64,000 nt of DNA from Modicisalibacter muralis (GTDB lineage Bacteria; Pseudomonadota; Gammaproteobacteria; Pseudomonadales; Halomonadaceae): contig NZ_FNGI01000002.1 in assembly GCF_900102945.1 (NCBI RefSeq), forward strand, positions 279,393 through 343,392, read 5' to 3'. Below are positions 55,051 to 63,515 of the stretch, in pieces. Position 1 is the first letter of the stretch; each line of letters opens with the position of its first letter. The position numbers and the translations under genes were made by a program. A model generated the notes under the pieces. That model was given only the letters and a program-made list of their open reading frames with translations. It was not told the origin of the DNA and searched no databases.

Positions 55051-55186
55051 AACTAACAAGCAGACCCGATACCTGTCAACACCGCTAAGTGGCCGTGTTG
55101 GCGAGATTAAACGCTCCGGCAAACGCGCCGGGCGATGCAGTGAAGACGATTTCCCACACCAACGTAAGCTAGGGATACACGGCGCC

Positions 55187-58147
55187 ATGGAAACCACTTT
55201 TTCCCCTGACAAGACGGCTGTGAGCGTAACTGCCCCCAAGCAGCTGCGTGTCATCAAACGCGGCGGCGATGTCGTCGTCTTCGACGCCAGCAAGATTTCG
55301 GTGGCCATGACCAAGGCCTTCATTGCCGTCGAGGGCGACAACGCCGGTTCTTCGTCGCGCATTCGTGATTTCGTCGCTCAGTCCACCGCGCAAATCTTCG
55401 AAGCCTTCCAGCGTCGCATGCCCGATGGCGGCACGCTGCACATCGAGGACATCCAGGACCAGGTCGAACTGGCGCTGATGCGTTCCGGCGAGCAGAAAGT
55501 CGCGCGCGCCTACGTACTTTACCGCGAGGAGCACGCGCGTGCCCGTCAGGCGGCGGGGGGCGATATCGCCAAGCCCCACCCGACCCTCAACGTCACCCTG
55601 GCCGATGGCACCACGCGCCCGCTGGATCTGGGCCGTGTCGAGACACTGGTGCATGATGCCTGCGAGGGCCTGACCAACGTCGACGCGCAGAAGATCGTCG
55701 ACGCCTCGCTGAAGAATCTCTACGACGGCGTTTCCATGGACGGCGTGGCCACCGCCATGATGATGACCGCGCGCACGCTGGTCGAGAAGGACCCCAACTA
55801 CACTTACGTCACCGCCCGCCTGCTGCAGGACAACCTGCGCCGCGAGGCGCTCTCCTTCCTCGAGATCGCCGACGAGGCCACCTACCAGGAGATGGCCGAG
55901 CTTTACAAGCCGGCCTTCAAGGCCTATCTCGCCAAGGGCATCGAGTTCGAACAGCTCGACCCGCGCCTCGCCGAGTTCGATCTCGAACGCATGGGCGACG
56001 CGCTGGATCATACCCGCGACAACCAGTTCACCTATCTCGGTCTGCAGACCCTCTACGACCGCTACTTCATTCACCGCGACGACGTACGCTACGAGCTGCC
56101 GCAGGTGATGTTCATGCGTGTCGCCATGGGCCTGGCGCTCAACGAAGACGACCGCGAAGCGCGCGCCATCGAATTCTACGAACTACTTTCCAGCTTCGAC
56201 TACATGGCCTCGACGCCGACGCTGTTCAACGCCGGCACCGTGCGCAGCCAGCTTTCGAGCTGCTACCTGACCACCGTGCCCGACAACCTCGACGGCATCT
56301 ACAGCGCGATCCGCGACAACGCCATGCTCTCCAAGTGGGCCGGCGGGCTAGGTAACGACTGGACGCCGGTGCGCGCGCTGGGTTCCTACATCAAGGGCAC
56401 CAATGGCAAGTCCCAGGGCGTGGTGCCGTTTCTCAAGGTGGTCAACGATACCGCCGTCGCCGTCAATCAGGGCGGCAAGCGCAAGGGCGCGGTGTGCGCC
56501 TATCTCGAGACCTGGCACCTCGATGTCGAGGAATTCATCGAGCTCAGGAAGAACACCGGTGACGACCGCCGCCGCACCCACGATATGAACACCGCCAACT
56601 GGGTGCCGGACCTGTTCATGAAGCGCGTGTTCGACGACCAGGAGTGGACGCTGTTCTCGCCCTCCACCTGCCCGGACCTGCACGACCTTTACGGCGCCGC
56701 CTTCGAGAAGCGCTACGCCGAGTACGAGGCGATGACCCGTACCGGCCAGCTCAAGCTCTACAAGCGCGTCAAGGCCAAGGACCTGTGGCGCAAGATGCTC
56801 TCGATGCTGTTCGAGACCGGCCACCCGTGGATCACCTTCAAGGACCCGTGCAACCTGCGCAGCCCGCAGCAGCACGCCGGCGTGGTGCATTCCTCGAACC
56901 TGTGCACCGAGATCACCCTGAATACCTCCGTCGACGAGATCGCGGTGTGTAACCTGGGTTCGGTCAATCTGGCCCAGCACGTGGTCGACGGCCAACTCGA
57001 CGACGCCAAGCTGAAAAGAACCGTACGCACCGCCGTGCGGATGCTCGATAACGTCATCGACATCAACTACTACGCGGTCGGCCAGGCCAAGAACTCCAAC
57101 TTCAAGCACCGCCCGGTGGGGCTCGGCATCATGGGCTTCCAGGATGCCCTGTATAAGCAGGGCATCGCCTATGCCTCCGAAGCCGCGGTGAGCTTCGCCG
57201 ACACCTCCATGGAGTCGGTCAGCTATCACGCCATCGAGGCCTCTTCCGATCTGGCCGCCGAGCGCGGCAAGTACCAGAGCTTCGACGGCTCGCTGTGGAG
57301 CCAGGGCATTATGCCCATCGACTCCATCGCCAAGCTCGTCGAGGAGCGCGGCGCCGACTACATCGAGGTCGACACCTCATCGACCCAGGACTGGCAGCGC
57401 ATCCGCGACAAGGTAGCAAGCCAAGGCATGCGCAACTCCAACGTGATGGCGATCGCCCCGACCGCAACGATCTCCAACATCTGCGGCGTCTCGCAATCGA
57501 TCGAGCCGACCTATCAGAACCTCTACGTGAAATCGAACCTGTCCGGCGAGTTCACCGTGGTCAACGCCTATATGGTCAACGACCTGAAGGAGCGCGGCCT
57601 GTGGGACGAGGTGATGATCAACGATCTCAAGTACTACGACGGCTCGGTGCAGCCCATCGATCGCGTGCCGGACGATCTCAAGGCACGCTACGCCAGCGCC
57701 TTCGAAGTCGAGCCCAAGTGGCTGGTCGAAGCCGGTTCGCGGCGCCAGAAGTGGATCGACCAGGCCCAGTCGCTGAACCTGTACATCGCCGGCGTATCGG
57801 GCAAGAAGCTCGACGTGACCTATCGCATGGCCTGGTTCCGTGGCCTCAAGACCACCTATTACCTGCGCGCGCTGGGCGCCACCGCAGTGGAGAAATCCAC
57901 CGTCGATCGCAGCAAGCACAATGCAGTGGGTCAACTCGACAGCACCGGCGGCACCCCGGGCGCCCAACCGCCCGAGCCGGCGCCGAGTCCTGGCGCGATG
58001 ACGGCCGGGGCTTCAGCTCAAAAAGAGCCCTCAGCGGCACTTCAACAAGAGCCCAGAGGCATCGAGGACTTCCTGAACGGCAAGAGCGGTCAGCGCGCGC
58101 CGACGGCGGGCAATATCGACGAACTGGGCTGCGAGGCCTGCCAGTAA
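55187..58147 (+). CDS. nrdA: Class Ia ribonucleotide reductase, alpha subunit
   Basis: A 986-residue NrdA, longer than the 761 residues of E. coli. Residues about 15-110 are an ATP-cone (LRVIKRGGDVVVFDASKISVAMTKAF), and a second ATP-cone-like region seems to follow (about 115-210: TLNVTLADGTTRPLDLGRVETLVHDACEGL). The catalytic barrel has QLSSCYL (radical-site cysteine region) and NLCTEITLNT, and the C-terminus carries CEAC for re-reduction by thioredoxin. It makes dNDPs with NrdB, encoded downstream. The start at 55187 (METTFSP) is preferred over earlier codons that would add non-homologous sequence; its ribosome-binding site (AGGGA) is rather distant. Confidence 0.94.
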   Translation: METTFSPDKTAVSVTAPKQLRVIKRGGDVVVFDASKISVAMTKAFIAVEGDNAGSSSRIRDFVAQSTAQIFEAFQRRMPDGGTLHIEDIQDQVELALMRSGEQKVARAYVLYREEHARARQAAGGDIAKPHPTLNVTLADGTTRPLDLGRVETLVHDACEGLTNVDAQKIVDASLKNLYDGVSMDGVATAMMMTARTLVEKDPNYTYVTARLLQDNLRREALSFLEIADEATYQEMAELYKPAFKAYLAKGIEFEQLDPRLAEFDLERMGDALDHTRDNQFTYLGLQTLYDRYFIHRDDVRYELPQVMFMRVAMGLALNEDDREARAIEFYELLSSFDYMASTPTLFNAGTVRSQLSSCYLTTVPDNLDGIYSAIRDNAMLSKWAGGLGNDWTPVRALGSYIKGTNGKSQGVVPFLKVVNDTAVAVNQGGKRKGAVCAYLETWHLDVEEFIELRKNTGDDRRRTHDMNTANWVPDLFMKRVFDDQEWTLFSPSTCPDLHDLYGAAFEKRYAEYEAMTRTGQLKLYKRVKAKDLWRKMLSMLFETGHPWITFKDPCNLRSPQQHAGVVHSSNLCTEITLNTSVDEIAVCNLGSVNLAQHVVDGQLDDAKLKRTVRTAVRMLDNVIDINYYAVGQAKNSNFKHRPVGLGIMGFQDALYKQGIAYASEAAVSFADTSMESVSYHAIEASSDLAAERGKYQSFDGSLWSQGIMPIDSIAKLVEERGADYIEVDTSSTQDWQRIRDKVASQGMRNSNVMAIAPTATISNICGVSQSIEPTYQNLYVKSNLSGEFTVVNAYMVNDLKERGLWDEVMINDLKYYDGSVQPIDRVPDDLKARYASAFEVEPKWLVEAGSRRQKWIDQAQSLNLYIAGVSGKKLDVTYRMAWFRGLKTTYYLRALGATAVEKSTVDRSKHNAVGQLDSTGGTPGAQPPEPAPSPGAMTAGASAQKEPSAALQQEPRGIEDFLNGKSGQRAPTAGNIDELGCEACQ

Positions 58148-58270
58148 ACCGAAAATGAAGACGGAAGACGGCGCTTGCGCGCCGATGAAGAGGGAAGCCC
58201 CCATGGCCCCTCTTCCGCCCGAAGGGCGCTTCTCTCTTATCTTCCACCTCCGAGGAACGAGGAAGAGAAC
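58148..58270. promoter_or_regulatory. nrdA-nrdB spacer with hairpins
   Basis: A 123-base spacer containing GAAGAGGG/CCCTCTTC-type arms (around 58184-58218) and a small GGCGC/GCGCC hairpin (around 58170). It could modulate the ratio of the two subunits or simply be an mRNA processing site. Confidence 0.35.
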
Positions 58271-59530
58271 ATGCTTAACTGGGACGAATTCAACGACGAC
58301 GATACCGCGATTGCGCCAGCTCCCGCGCACAAGTCGAGCCTGGCCGCACCCACCGCGCCGCAGGCCGAACCGCGAGCCGAAGTAGAAGCGGCCGAGGTCA
58401 AGGATAGCGCCGGCAATTACCAGGTCGCCGAGGCCGAGCGTATCGCCCGCGCCCAGCAGGCGCTCGACGATCTCGACATCGCCAAGGGGCTGGAAGAGCT
58501 GGAAATGGGCGCCGGTCGCGTCGAAGTCGACGACAAGCGCATGATCAACGCCCGTGCCGACGTCAACCAACTGGTGCCCTTCAAGTACGACTGGGCCTGG
58601 CAGAAGTACCTCGACGGCTCCGCCAACCACTGGATGCCGCAGGAAGTCAACATGAACGCCGACATCGCCCTGTGGAAGAGCCGCGAAGGCTTGACCGAGG
58701 ACGAGCGGCTGATCGTGATGCGCTCGCTGGGCTACTTCTCCACCGCCGACTCGCTGGTCGCCAACAACCTGGTGCTGGCGGTGTACAAGAACATCACCAA
58801 CCCCGAATGCCGCCAGTACCTGCTGCGCCAGGCCTTCGAGGAAGCCATTCACACCCACGCCTACCAGTACTGCATCGAATCGCTGGGCATGGACGAAGGC
58901 GAAGTCTTCAACATGTACCGCGAGGTCGACTCGGTGGCGCGCAAGTCCGCCTGGAGCCTCAAGCACACTCAGGCGCTGGGTCGCCCGGATTTCCACACCG
59001 GCACCCCGGAAACCGACCAGGAATTCCTGCGTAACCTGATCGGCTTCTACGTGGTCACCGAAGGCATCTTCTTCTACTGCGGCTTCAGCCAGATCCTGTC
59101 CATGGGCCGGCGCAACAAGATGACCGGCGTCGCCGAGCAGTTCCAGTACATCCTGCGCGACGAATCCATGCACCTGAACTTCGGCATCGACATGATCAAC
59201 CAGATCAAGATCGAGAACCCGCATTTGTGGACGCCCGAGTTCCAGGACGAGATCACCCAGATGATCCTCGAAGGCACCCAGCTCGAGATCGAATACGCGC
59301 GAGACACCATGCCGCGCGGCGTGCTCGGCATGAACGCCGCGATCATGGAGGAGTATCTGCACTTCATCTGCAACCGCCGCCTGGCGCAGATCGGCTTGAA
59401 GGAGCAGTTCCCGGGGGCTTCCAACCCGTTCCCCTGGATGTCCGAGATCATCGACCTGCGCAAGGAGAAGAACTTCTTCGAGACCCGCGTCACCGAGTAT
59501 CAGGTCGGGGGTGCGCTGAGCTGGGACTGA
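58271..59530 (+). CDS. nrdB: Class Ia ribonucleotide reductase, beta subunit
   Basis: A 419-residue ferritin-like radical subunit. An N-terminal extension of about 90 residues (acidic, Ala/Pro-rich) precedes the conserved core, so it is longer than E. coli NrdB (376). Iron ligands and the radical tyrosine lie in [30 protein letters not shown] and [14 protein letters not shown], and the C-terminal tail is [16 protein letters not shown]. The start at 58271 has GAGGAA upstream. Confidence 0.95.
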   Translation: MLNWDEFNDDDTAIAPAPAHKSSLAAPTAPQAEPRAEVEAAEVKDSAGNYQVAEAERIARAQQALDDLDIAKGLEELEMGAGRVEVDDKRMINARADVNQLVPFKYDWAWQKYLDGSANHWMPQEVNMNADIALWKSREGLTEDERLIVMRSLGYFSTADSLVANNLVLAVYKNITNPECRQYLLRQAFEEAIHTHAYQYCIESLGMDEGEVFNMYREVDSVARKSAWSLKHTQALGRPDFHTGTPETDQEFLRNLIGFYVVTEGIFFYCGFSQILSMGRRNKMTGVAEQFQYILRDESMHLNFGIDMINQIKIENPHLWTPEFQDEITQMILEGTQLEIEYARDTMPRGVLGMNAAIMEEYLHFICNRRLAQIGLKEQFPGASNPFPWMSEIIDLRKEKNFFETRVTEYQVGGALSWD

Positions 59531-59544
59531 GCAAGCAGGAAACC

Positions 59545-59567
59545 GGCCTCTGCATGATGCAGAGGCC
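59545..59567 (+). terminator. Hairpin after nrdB
   Basis: GGCCTCTGCA (59545-59554) and TGCAGAGGCC (59558-59567) pair perfectly around TGA, 14 bases after the nrdB stop. No T run follows, so it may be a processing or stability hairpin or a weak terminator. Confidence 0.55.
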
Positions 59568-59628
59568 ATCACGCAGCCTTGTGGCAATGACATGACACAA
59601 GGCCATGGCATTCACGGAGGGCAATCCG

Positions 59629-59958
59629 ATGCATGCATTCCATGACAGCGGTACACATCACGACCCCCAAGCCTGGCAGTCGGCCCTGGATGGCGCGCTG
59701 GCCGCGCATGGTGACGAAGATACCTTCGCTCACTACCTCCACGTGGCCTACGCCTTTCCCTCGTCGTCGCCGAACCCCTATACCCGGGACTACCCTCTGC
59801 TCGACTACCGGAAACTCAAGGAGTGGGCGAGCCACCGGGGCTGGCAGGTAAGGCCGGCACCGGAGCGCTCGCCCAAGGGCGAGGAGTACAGCCCACCGGT
59901 ACGTTTCACCCGGCTGCCCCGAGGTGCCTCGCGAGTCGGCGCCCGACGCTACCACTGA
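59629..59958 (+). CDS. Hypothetical protein
   Basis: A 109-residue protein I do not recognise. The N-terminal 60 residues look helical (DPQAWQSALDGALAAHGDEDTFAHYLHVAYAF), then a Pro/Tyr-rich segment (SSSPNPYTRDYPLLDYRKL), and a basic tail (FTRLPRGASRVGARRYH). There is no signal peptide or membrane helix. ATG 59629 has GGAGG nine bases upstream, better than the earlier ATG at 59605. It follows nrdB and its hairpin, so probably has its own promoter. Confidence 0.6.
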   Translation: MHAFHDSGTHHDPQAWQSALDGALAAHGDEDTFAHYLHVAYAFPSSSPNPYTRDYPLLDYRKLKEWASHRGWQVRPAPERSPKGEEYSPPVRFTRLPRGASRVGARRYH

Positions 59959-60094
59959 GCACCGCCGCAAACGCCGCTGTCCGAGGCCACCGCTCCGGGT
60001 AGCGGCGTGACACCGACATCTCGCGGACGCCGGGATTGATCATCGGATCGGCAAGGACCAGTATTAGGCTTACGTGACGACACGGAGGTACGCC

Positions 60095-60208
60095 ATGAGC
60101 GACACCAAAAGCATCATCAAGCGCGTATATGTACCGACGACGGTTCATATCTTGCCCAACGGCGAAAAGGTGACGGTTCCCGGCCATTACAAGGCGCCCT
60201 CTGGTTGA
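60095..60208 (+). CDS. Short protein, 37 residues, unknown
   Basis: ATG at 60095 is preceded by CGGAGG seven bases upstream and encodes 37 residues (MSDTKSIIKRVYV...KAPSG) ending at TGA 60206. The composition is strand-like (VYVPTTVHILPNGEKVTVPGHY) with a central PNGEKVTV turn, suggesting a small beta hairpin. I know no family for it. The good ribosome-binding site and lack of overlap with other genes support it as real. Confidence 0.5.
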   Translation: MSDTKSIIKRVYVPTTVHILPNGEKVTVPGHYKAPSG

Positions 60209-60229
60209 CTAGCCTTCCAACCGGCCGGC

Positions 60230-60640
60230 TCACGGCGAGTTCGGCGGCCCCTTGAGTTCGATGGTGTTGCCCTCGGGATCGCTCAGGTAGAGCGACGGAC
60301 CCGTTCCCTCGGCGCCATAGCGCTGCTCGACGTCACCTACGCCGACGCCCAACGACAGCAGATGGCCGCGAATGGCCTCGGCATCGAAGGGCTCGACCCG
60401 CAGGCAGACATGATCGACGTTATGGCCTTCCCGACCGGGGGCGGCGCCGCCCATCTTCCCCAGCTTGCCATCGACCGGCACCAGGTCGATGAGCGAGCGA
60501 CCCGCGCGCAATTGCACCAGGCCGGCCGCGTCGTTACGTTTTTCGACGCGACACCCCAACACGCTCTCGTAGAACGACAGTATGGTTTCCAGATTCGTCA
60601 CGCGCAGGACGACGTGATCGATTTCACGGATATGAATCAT
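60230..60640 (-). CDS. VOC (glyoxalase/dioxygenase) family protein
   Basis: A 136-residue vicinal-oxygen-chelate protein: IREIDHVVLRVTNLETILSFYESVLGCRVEKRN (His9), VDHVCLRVEPFDAEAI (His) and GPSLYLSDPEGNTIELKGPP (Glu) supply the metal triad. Its substrate is unknown. The start at 60640 (MIHIREID) is chosen over ATG 60667 because homologues begin here. It is encoded just after the short gene, on the opposite strand. Confidence 0.82.
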   Translation of the reverse strand: MIHIREIDHVVLRVTNLETILSFYESVLGCRVEKRNDAAGLVQLRAGRSLIDLVPVDGKLGKMGGAAPGREGHNVDHVCLRVEPFDAEAIRGHLLSLGVGVGDVEQRYGAEGTGPSLYLSDPEGNTIELKGPPNSP

Positions 60641-60701
60641 GGCGCCGGCTCCCGAATCCGCTCCCATTGGTCAGGGTTCAATATAGCAGCGGGATTCGCT
60701 G

Positions 60702-61229
60702 CTAGCGCTCCCCGACCGGGCTCAGCACCAGTTCGCTATCGCGCATCTGGATATCGAAGCGGCTCAGAAAACTCATGCCCAGCAGTGCCGTGCTGCCGCG
60801 CATGGTGGGATTGATCGAGCCGCGCACATCGTGGGCGGTCAGGCCACCCAGGCTGACCCGTTCGATGGTCGTCAGGTAACCCTGGGCGGGGCCATTGGCG
60901 GTACTGAAATAGGCACTCGCGCCGCGCTCGAGGCCCAATCGCTCGGCGAGTTCGCCGGGTATGGCAATGTAGGTCGCGCCGGTATCCAGCAGGAACTCCA
61001 CGGGTTCGCCATTGATCGCACCGGGAGCGACGAAATGCCCGGAGGCGTTGCGTTGCAGGGTCACCGGGCCGTTACCCTCGCCCAGCGTTTGGGCCAGATT
61101 CGCATTGGGATTGTGGCGCTCCTCGAAGACACCATTGAACCACCAGGCGCCCATGCCCAGCACGATCAGCCAGAAAAGCAGCATCATGCCGAGCCCGGTG
61201 CGTCGCAGCGCCTTGTCGTCGTCGCTCAT
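60702..61229 (-). CDS. Membrane-anchored retropepsin-like aspartic protease
   Basis: A 175-residue protein with one N-terminal membrane helix (LGMMLLFWLIVLGMGAWW, near 12-30) and a single retroviral-type protease domain: FLLDTGATYIAIPGELAERLGL with the catalytic DTG (near residue 82) and ALLGMSFLSRFDIQM, the second hydrophobic-Gly motif. It matches the bacterial clan AA family of about 120-residue domains, active as homodimers. The catalytic domain would face the periplasm. It is encoded 11 bases after the TelA-like gene. Confidence 0.85.
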   Translation of the reverse strand: MSDDDKALRRTGLGMMLLFWLIVLGMGAWWFNGVFEERHNPNANLAQTLGEGNGPVTLQRNASGHFVAPGAINGEPVEFLLDTGATYIAIPGELAERLGLERGASAYFSTANGPAQGYLTTIERVSLGGLTAHDVRGSINPTMRGSTALLGMSFLSRFDIQMRDSELVLSPVGER

Positions 61230-61240
61230 GCGCGCACCGG

Positions 61241-62446
61241 CTAGAGCGAATCGCCCGATTGGGTGTCGTTGCCCCTATCGAGCCGCCCGATAGCATCCTC
61301 GCCCTGGCGCGCCAGCGCTTGCAGGCGGTCGATCTGCTCGTCCAGGCGCGGCAAGGCTTCGCGCCGATAGCGCGACACGTCGTCGATGGCGGCCAGCACG
61401 TCGTTGAAGGCCTGCTCGAGCTTTTGCATGTCGAGCATCGCCGAGGCGGAGCGGTTCTGGATATCCACGCCCTGGCTGCGCAATGCCTGGGCGGTGCCGG
61501 CGAGCATGTCCGAGGTGGTGGTATTGAGCGCCTCGACGCGATCCAGCACCAGGCGCTGATTGGCCAATGCCAGGGCCACGGTCACGGCCACGGTCAGCGC
61601 CGAGACGGTCACGTTGATGGCCCGGTCGACGCCGCGAATCAGTTCGCGGTTATTGCGAATCACCACTTCCAGCGCCAGCACGCCCTGCTGGCTGACCGTG
61701 AGTTGCTGTTGCAAATCGACGATGCGCTGGCGCAGCGGAAACAGCACTTCTTCCTCGATGAAGGCGCGCTGAGGGTCACCTTCGCCAAGCGCGGCCACAC
61801 GTTGTTCCAGGCGCTGATCGATCAGCCGGCCCAAGGCGATCTGGCGCTGCAATTGCGCGAGGATATCGCGCAGGGATTCCTGATCGTCGGCCAGGGTCAG
61901 GTTGTCGCGCCGCAGCATGTCGCGCCCGGATTCCAGGTCGCGAATGATCGCATCCAGCGCTTCCTGGGCGCTTTCGTATTTGCGGAAGTAGCGCTGCATG
62001 CTGTTGCTGATGCCGGGAATGAGCGATATCACCCGATCCAGCCCGCCGCGCGTCAGGCTATGCCGATGGGGATCGAGGTCGTGCATCCGCTCACGCAGGC
62101 TGGTCAGCGCATTGGCCACCGGCCCGCCGTCATCACCGTGATGGGCCAGCTTGCGCATGGGGGTTTGCAGCATCTCGCTCTGGTGCGCGGCGCGGCGTTG
62201 TATATCGCTGCCCATTTCGTCCACGGCGCGACGCTGCCGCTCGGCGGCGCCCTCGCTAGCGTGCGGTGCCAGCACCTCATCGACGAAGGCATCGGCCTCG
62301 GCCGCTAGATCGTTGGCCTCGTCCTTCGCCTCGCCCTTCGCCTCAAACTCTCTACGCAGGCGCGAGGCGATCTCATCGGCCGATGGTAGATAGAGTTGCT
62401 GCTGGTGGCTGTCGATCCCAGGGCCGGTTTCACGCTCATCGCTCAT
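61241..62446 (-). CDS. TelA-like toxic-anion-resistance family protein
   Basis: A 401-residue, largely helical cytosolic protein of the TelA (PF05816) family. An acidic N-terminal region is followed by long coiled coils (FRKYESAQEALDAIIRDLESGRDMLRRDNLTLADDQESLRDILAQL) and the core LFPLRQRIVDLQQQLTVSQQGVLALEVVIRNNRELIRGVDRAINVTVSAL. The family is linked to tellurite and cell-envelope stress; molecular function is unclear. It is downstream of the XpaC-like gene, a common pairing, and upstream of the protease gene, so the three may be co-transcribed. Confidence 0.85.
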   Translation of the reverse strand: MSDERETGPGIDSHQQQLYLPSADEIASRLRREFEAKGEAKDEANDLAAEADAFVDEVLAPHASEGAAERQRRAVDEMGSDIQRRAAHQSEMLQTPMRKLAHHGDDGGPVANALTSLRERMHDLDPHRHSLTRGGLDRVISLIPGISNSMQRYFRKYESAQEALDAIIRDLESGRDMLRRDNLTLADDQESLRDILAQLQRQIALGRLIDQRLEQRVAALGEGDPQRAFIEEEVLFPLRQRIVDLQQQLTVSQQGVLALEVVIRNNRELIRGVDRAINVTVSALTVAVTVALALANQRLVLDRVEALNTTTSDMLAGTAQALRSQGVDIQNRSASAMLDMQKLEQAFNDVLAAIDDVSRYRREALPRLDEQIDRLQALARQGEDAIGRLDRGNDTQSGDSL

Positions 62447-62488
62447 AAGCCATCATTTCCCCGTGGAGTACATGACTACCATAACGCA

Positions 62489-63430
62489 TCAACGATCACG
62501 CCCGTAGCGTTCGGCCCGACCGACGAAATGACGCAGGTCCTTCAACGCCTGCTCCGCGCTTACCGAGGCCTGTGGCCGCCCGGTCTCGATGCGCGCCATC
62601 GCCACGGCGGCGTCATCGAGCGCGGTCAACGCCGCCTCATTGCGCGCGCTCAGGTCGCGCAGGTGGTGCTCGGTCTCCTCGACCAGCGCCAGGCGACGTT
62701 TCAAGGCCACGCGCTCGGCAACCGTCAGCCGCTCGTGCTCCTCGGCCAGCCGGCGACGCACGAACTCAGCGTCCACGCCCGCGATGCCGCTGGCCTGCGA
62801 TGCCATCACGGTCAGGTTGTCCACCGCCGTGAAACACACCTCGGCGACCAGTGTCCGCGAGCGCTCGAAGGCCAGTTCACTGGCATCGAAGCGCGCCAGC
62901 AATACCTGCATGGCGTGCCGGTAACGGCTGTACAAACGATCGGCTTGCACCGCGATCTCGGGCTGGCGCGCGTCGACCAGGCGCTGTTTGGCCACACATA
63001 ATGCCAATACCACCTCGTCGGCGCCCGCCGGCGGGCGCTCGGGGTCGAGCGTGAACATGCCGGTTTCGCTCGCCTCGCGGGCCTGCCTGGCCTGCTTCTG
63101 TGCAGCTTCGGCATGGCGCTGGGCCTCGCGCCGGCGCTGCTTGCGCGCCCCCCACCAACGCCGTAAGCGGCGCTCCAATGGCAGCTCGATGGCAATCGCC
63201 GCCAACCCGGCCAGCCAGCCCAAGAGGCTGGGTCCGAAGCCGCCCCACAACGAGGTCAGCCATAACACGAAGGCAATGAACGGCACCAACAGCCAGTAAC
63301 GCACGATGACCTGCAGGCGATCGGGCAATGGCGTGGCCAGCGCGTGGCGCGGGCTCGCCATGCCAATCAGAAACCACGGCAGGCAGGTGACGAACAACCC
63401 GTAGGCAAAGCCCTGTAGGAATTCCAGCAT
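62489..63430 (-). CDS. XpaC-like membrane protein (partner of TelA)
   Basis: A 313-residue protein with an N-terminal membrane region of two to three helices (PWFLIGMASP and YWLLVPFIAFVLWLTSLWGGFGPSLLGWLAGLAAI), a basic coiled coil (RRWWGARKQRRREAQRHAEAAQKQ) and a helical C-terminal domain. The arrangement beside telA and the layout fit the XpaC family (5-bromo-4-chloroindolyl phosphate hydrolysis), whose biochemical function is unproven. It precedes telA by 42 bases. Confidence 0.75.
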   Translation of the reverse strand: MLEFLQGFAYGLFVTCLPWFLIGMASPRHALATPLPDRLQVIVRYWLLVPFIAFVLWLTSLWGGFGPSLLGWLAGLAAIAIELPLERRLRRWWGARKQRRREAQRHAEAAQKQARQAREASETGMFTLDPERPPAGADEVVLALCVAKQRLVDARQPEIAVQADRLYSRYRHAMQVLLARFDASELAFERSRTLVAEVCFTAVDNLTVMASQASGIAGVDAEFVRRRLAEEHERLTVAERVALKRRLALVEETEHHLRDLSARNEAALTALDDAAVAMARIETGRPQASVSAEQALKDLRHFVGRAERYGRDR

Positions 63431-63515
63431 ACGACGCGAGGCCCGCTGCCCGAAAAGAGAGGAATCATGATTGTAGAGGAACGCGACGATAACGATAAGA
63501 CGCTTGCCGCTGCTA

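Larger units (their letters stand above)
54735..55186. promoter_or_regulatory. rstA / nrdA divergent control region (452 bp)
   Basis: This gap holds no gene but is rich in structure. An inverted repeat of twelve-base arms with one mismatch lies at 54835-54846 and 54854-54865. A perfect DnaA box lies at 54966-54974. A perfect 17-base inverted repeat lies at 55000-55016 and 55034-55050. Upstream of a class Ia ribonucleotide reductase these are plausible regulatory sites (DnaA and NrdR act on nrdAB in E. coli). A leftover in-frame stretch before the nrdA ATG has no homology that I recognise. Confidence 0.6.

Noticed and set aside
58031-59611. 526-residue open frame opposite nrdB
   Set aside because: Antisense shadow of a well-conserved gene.
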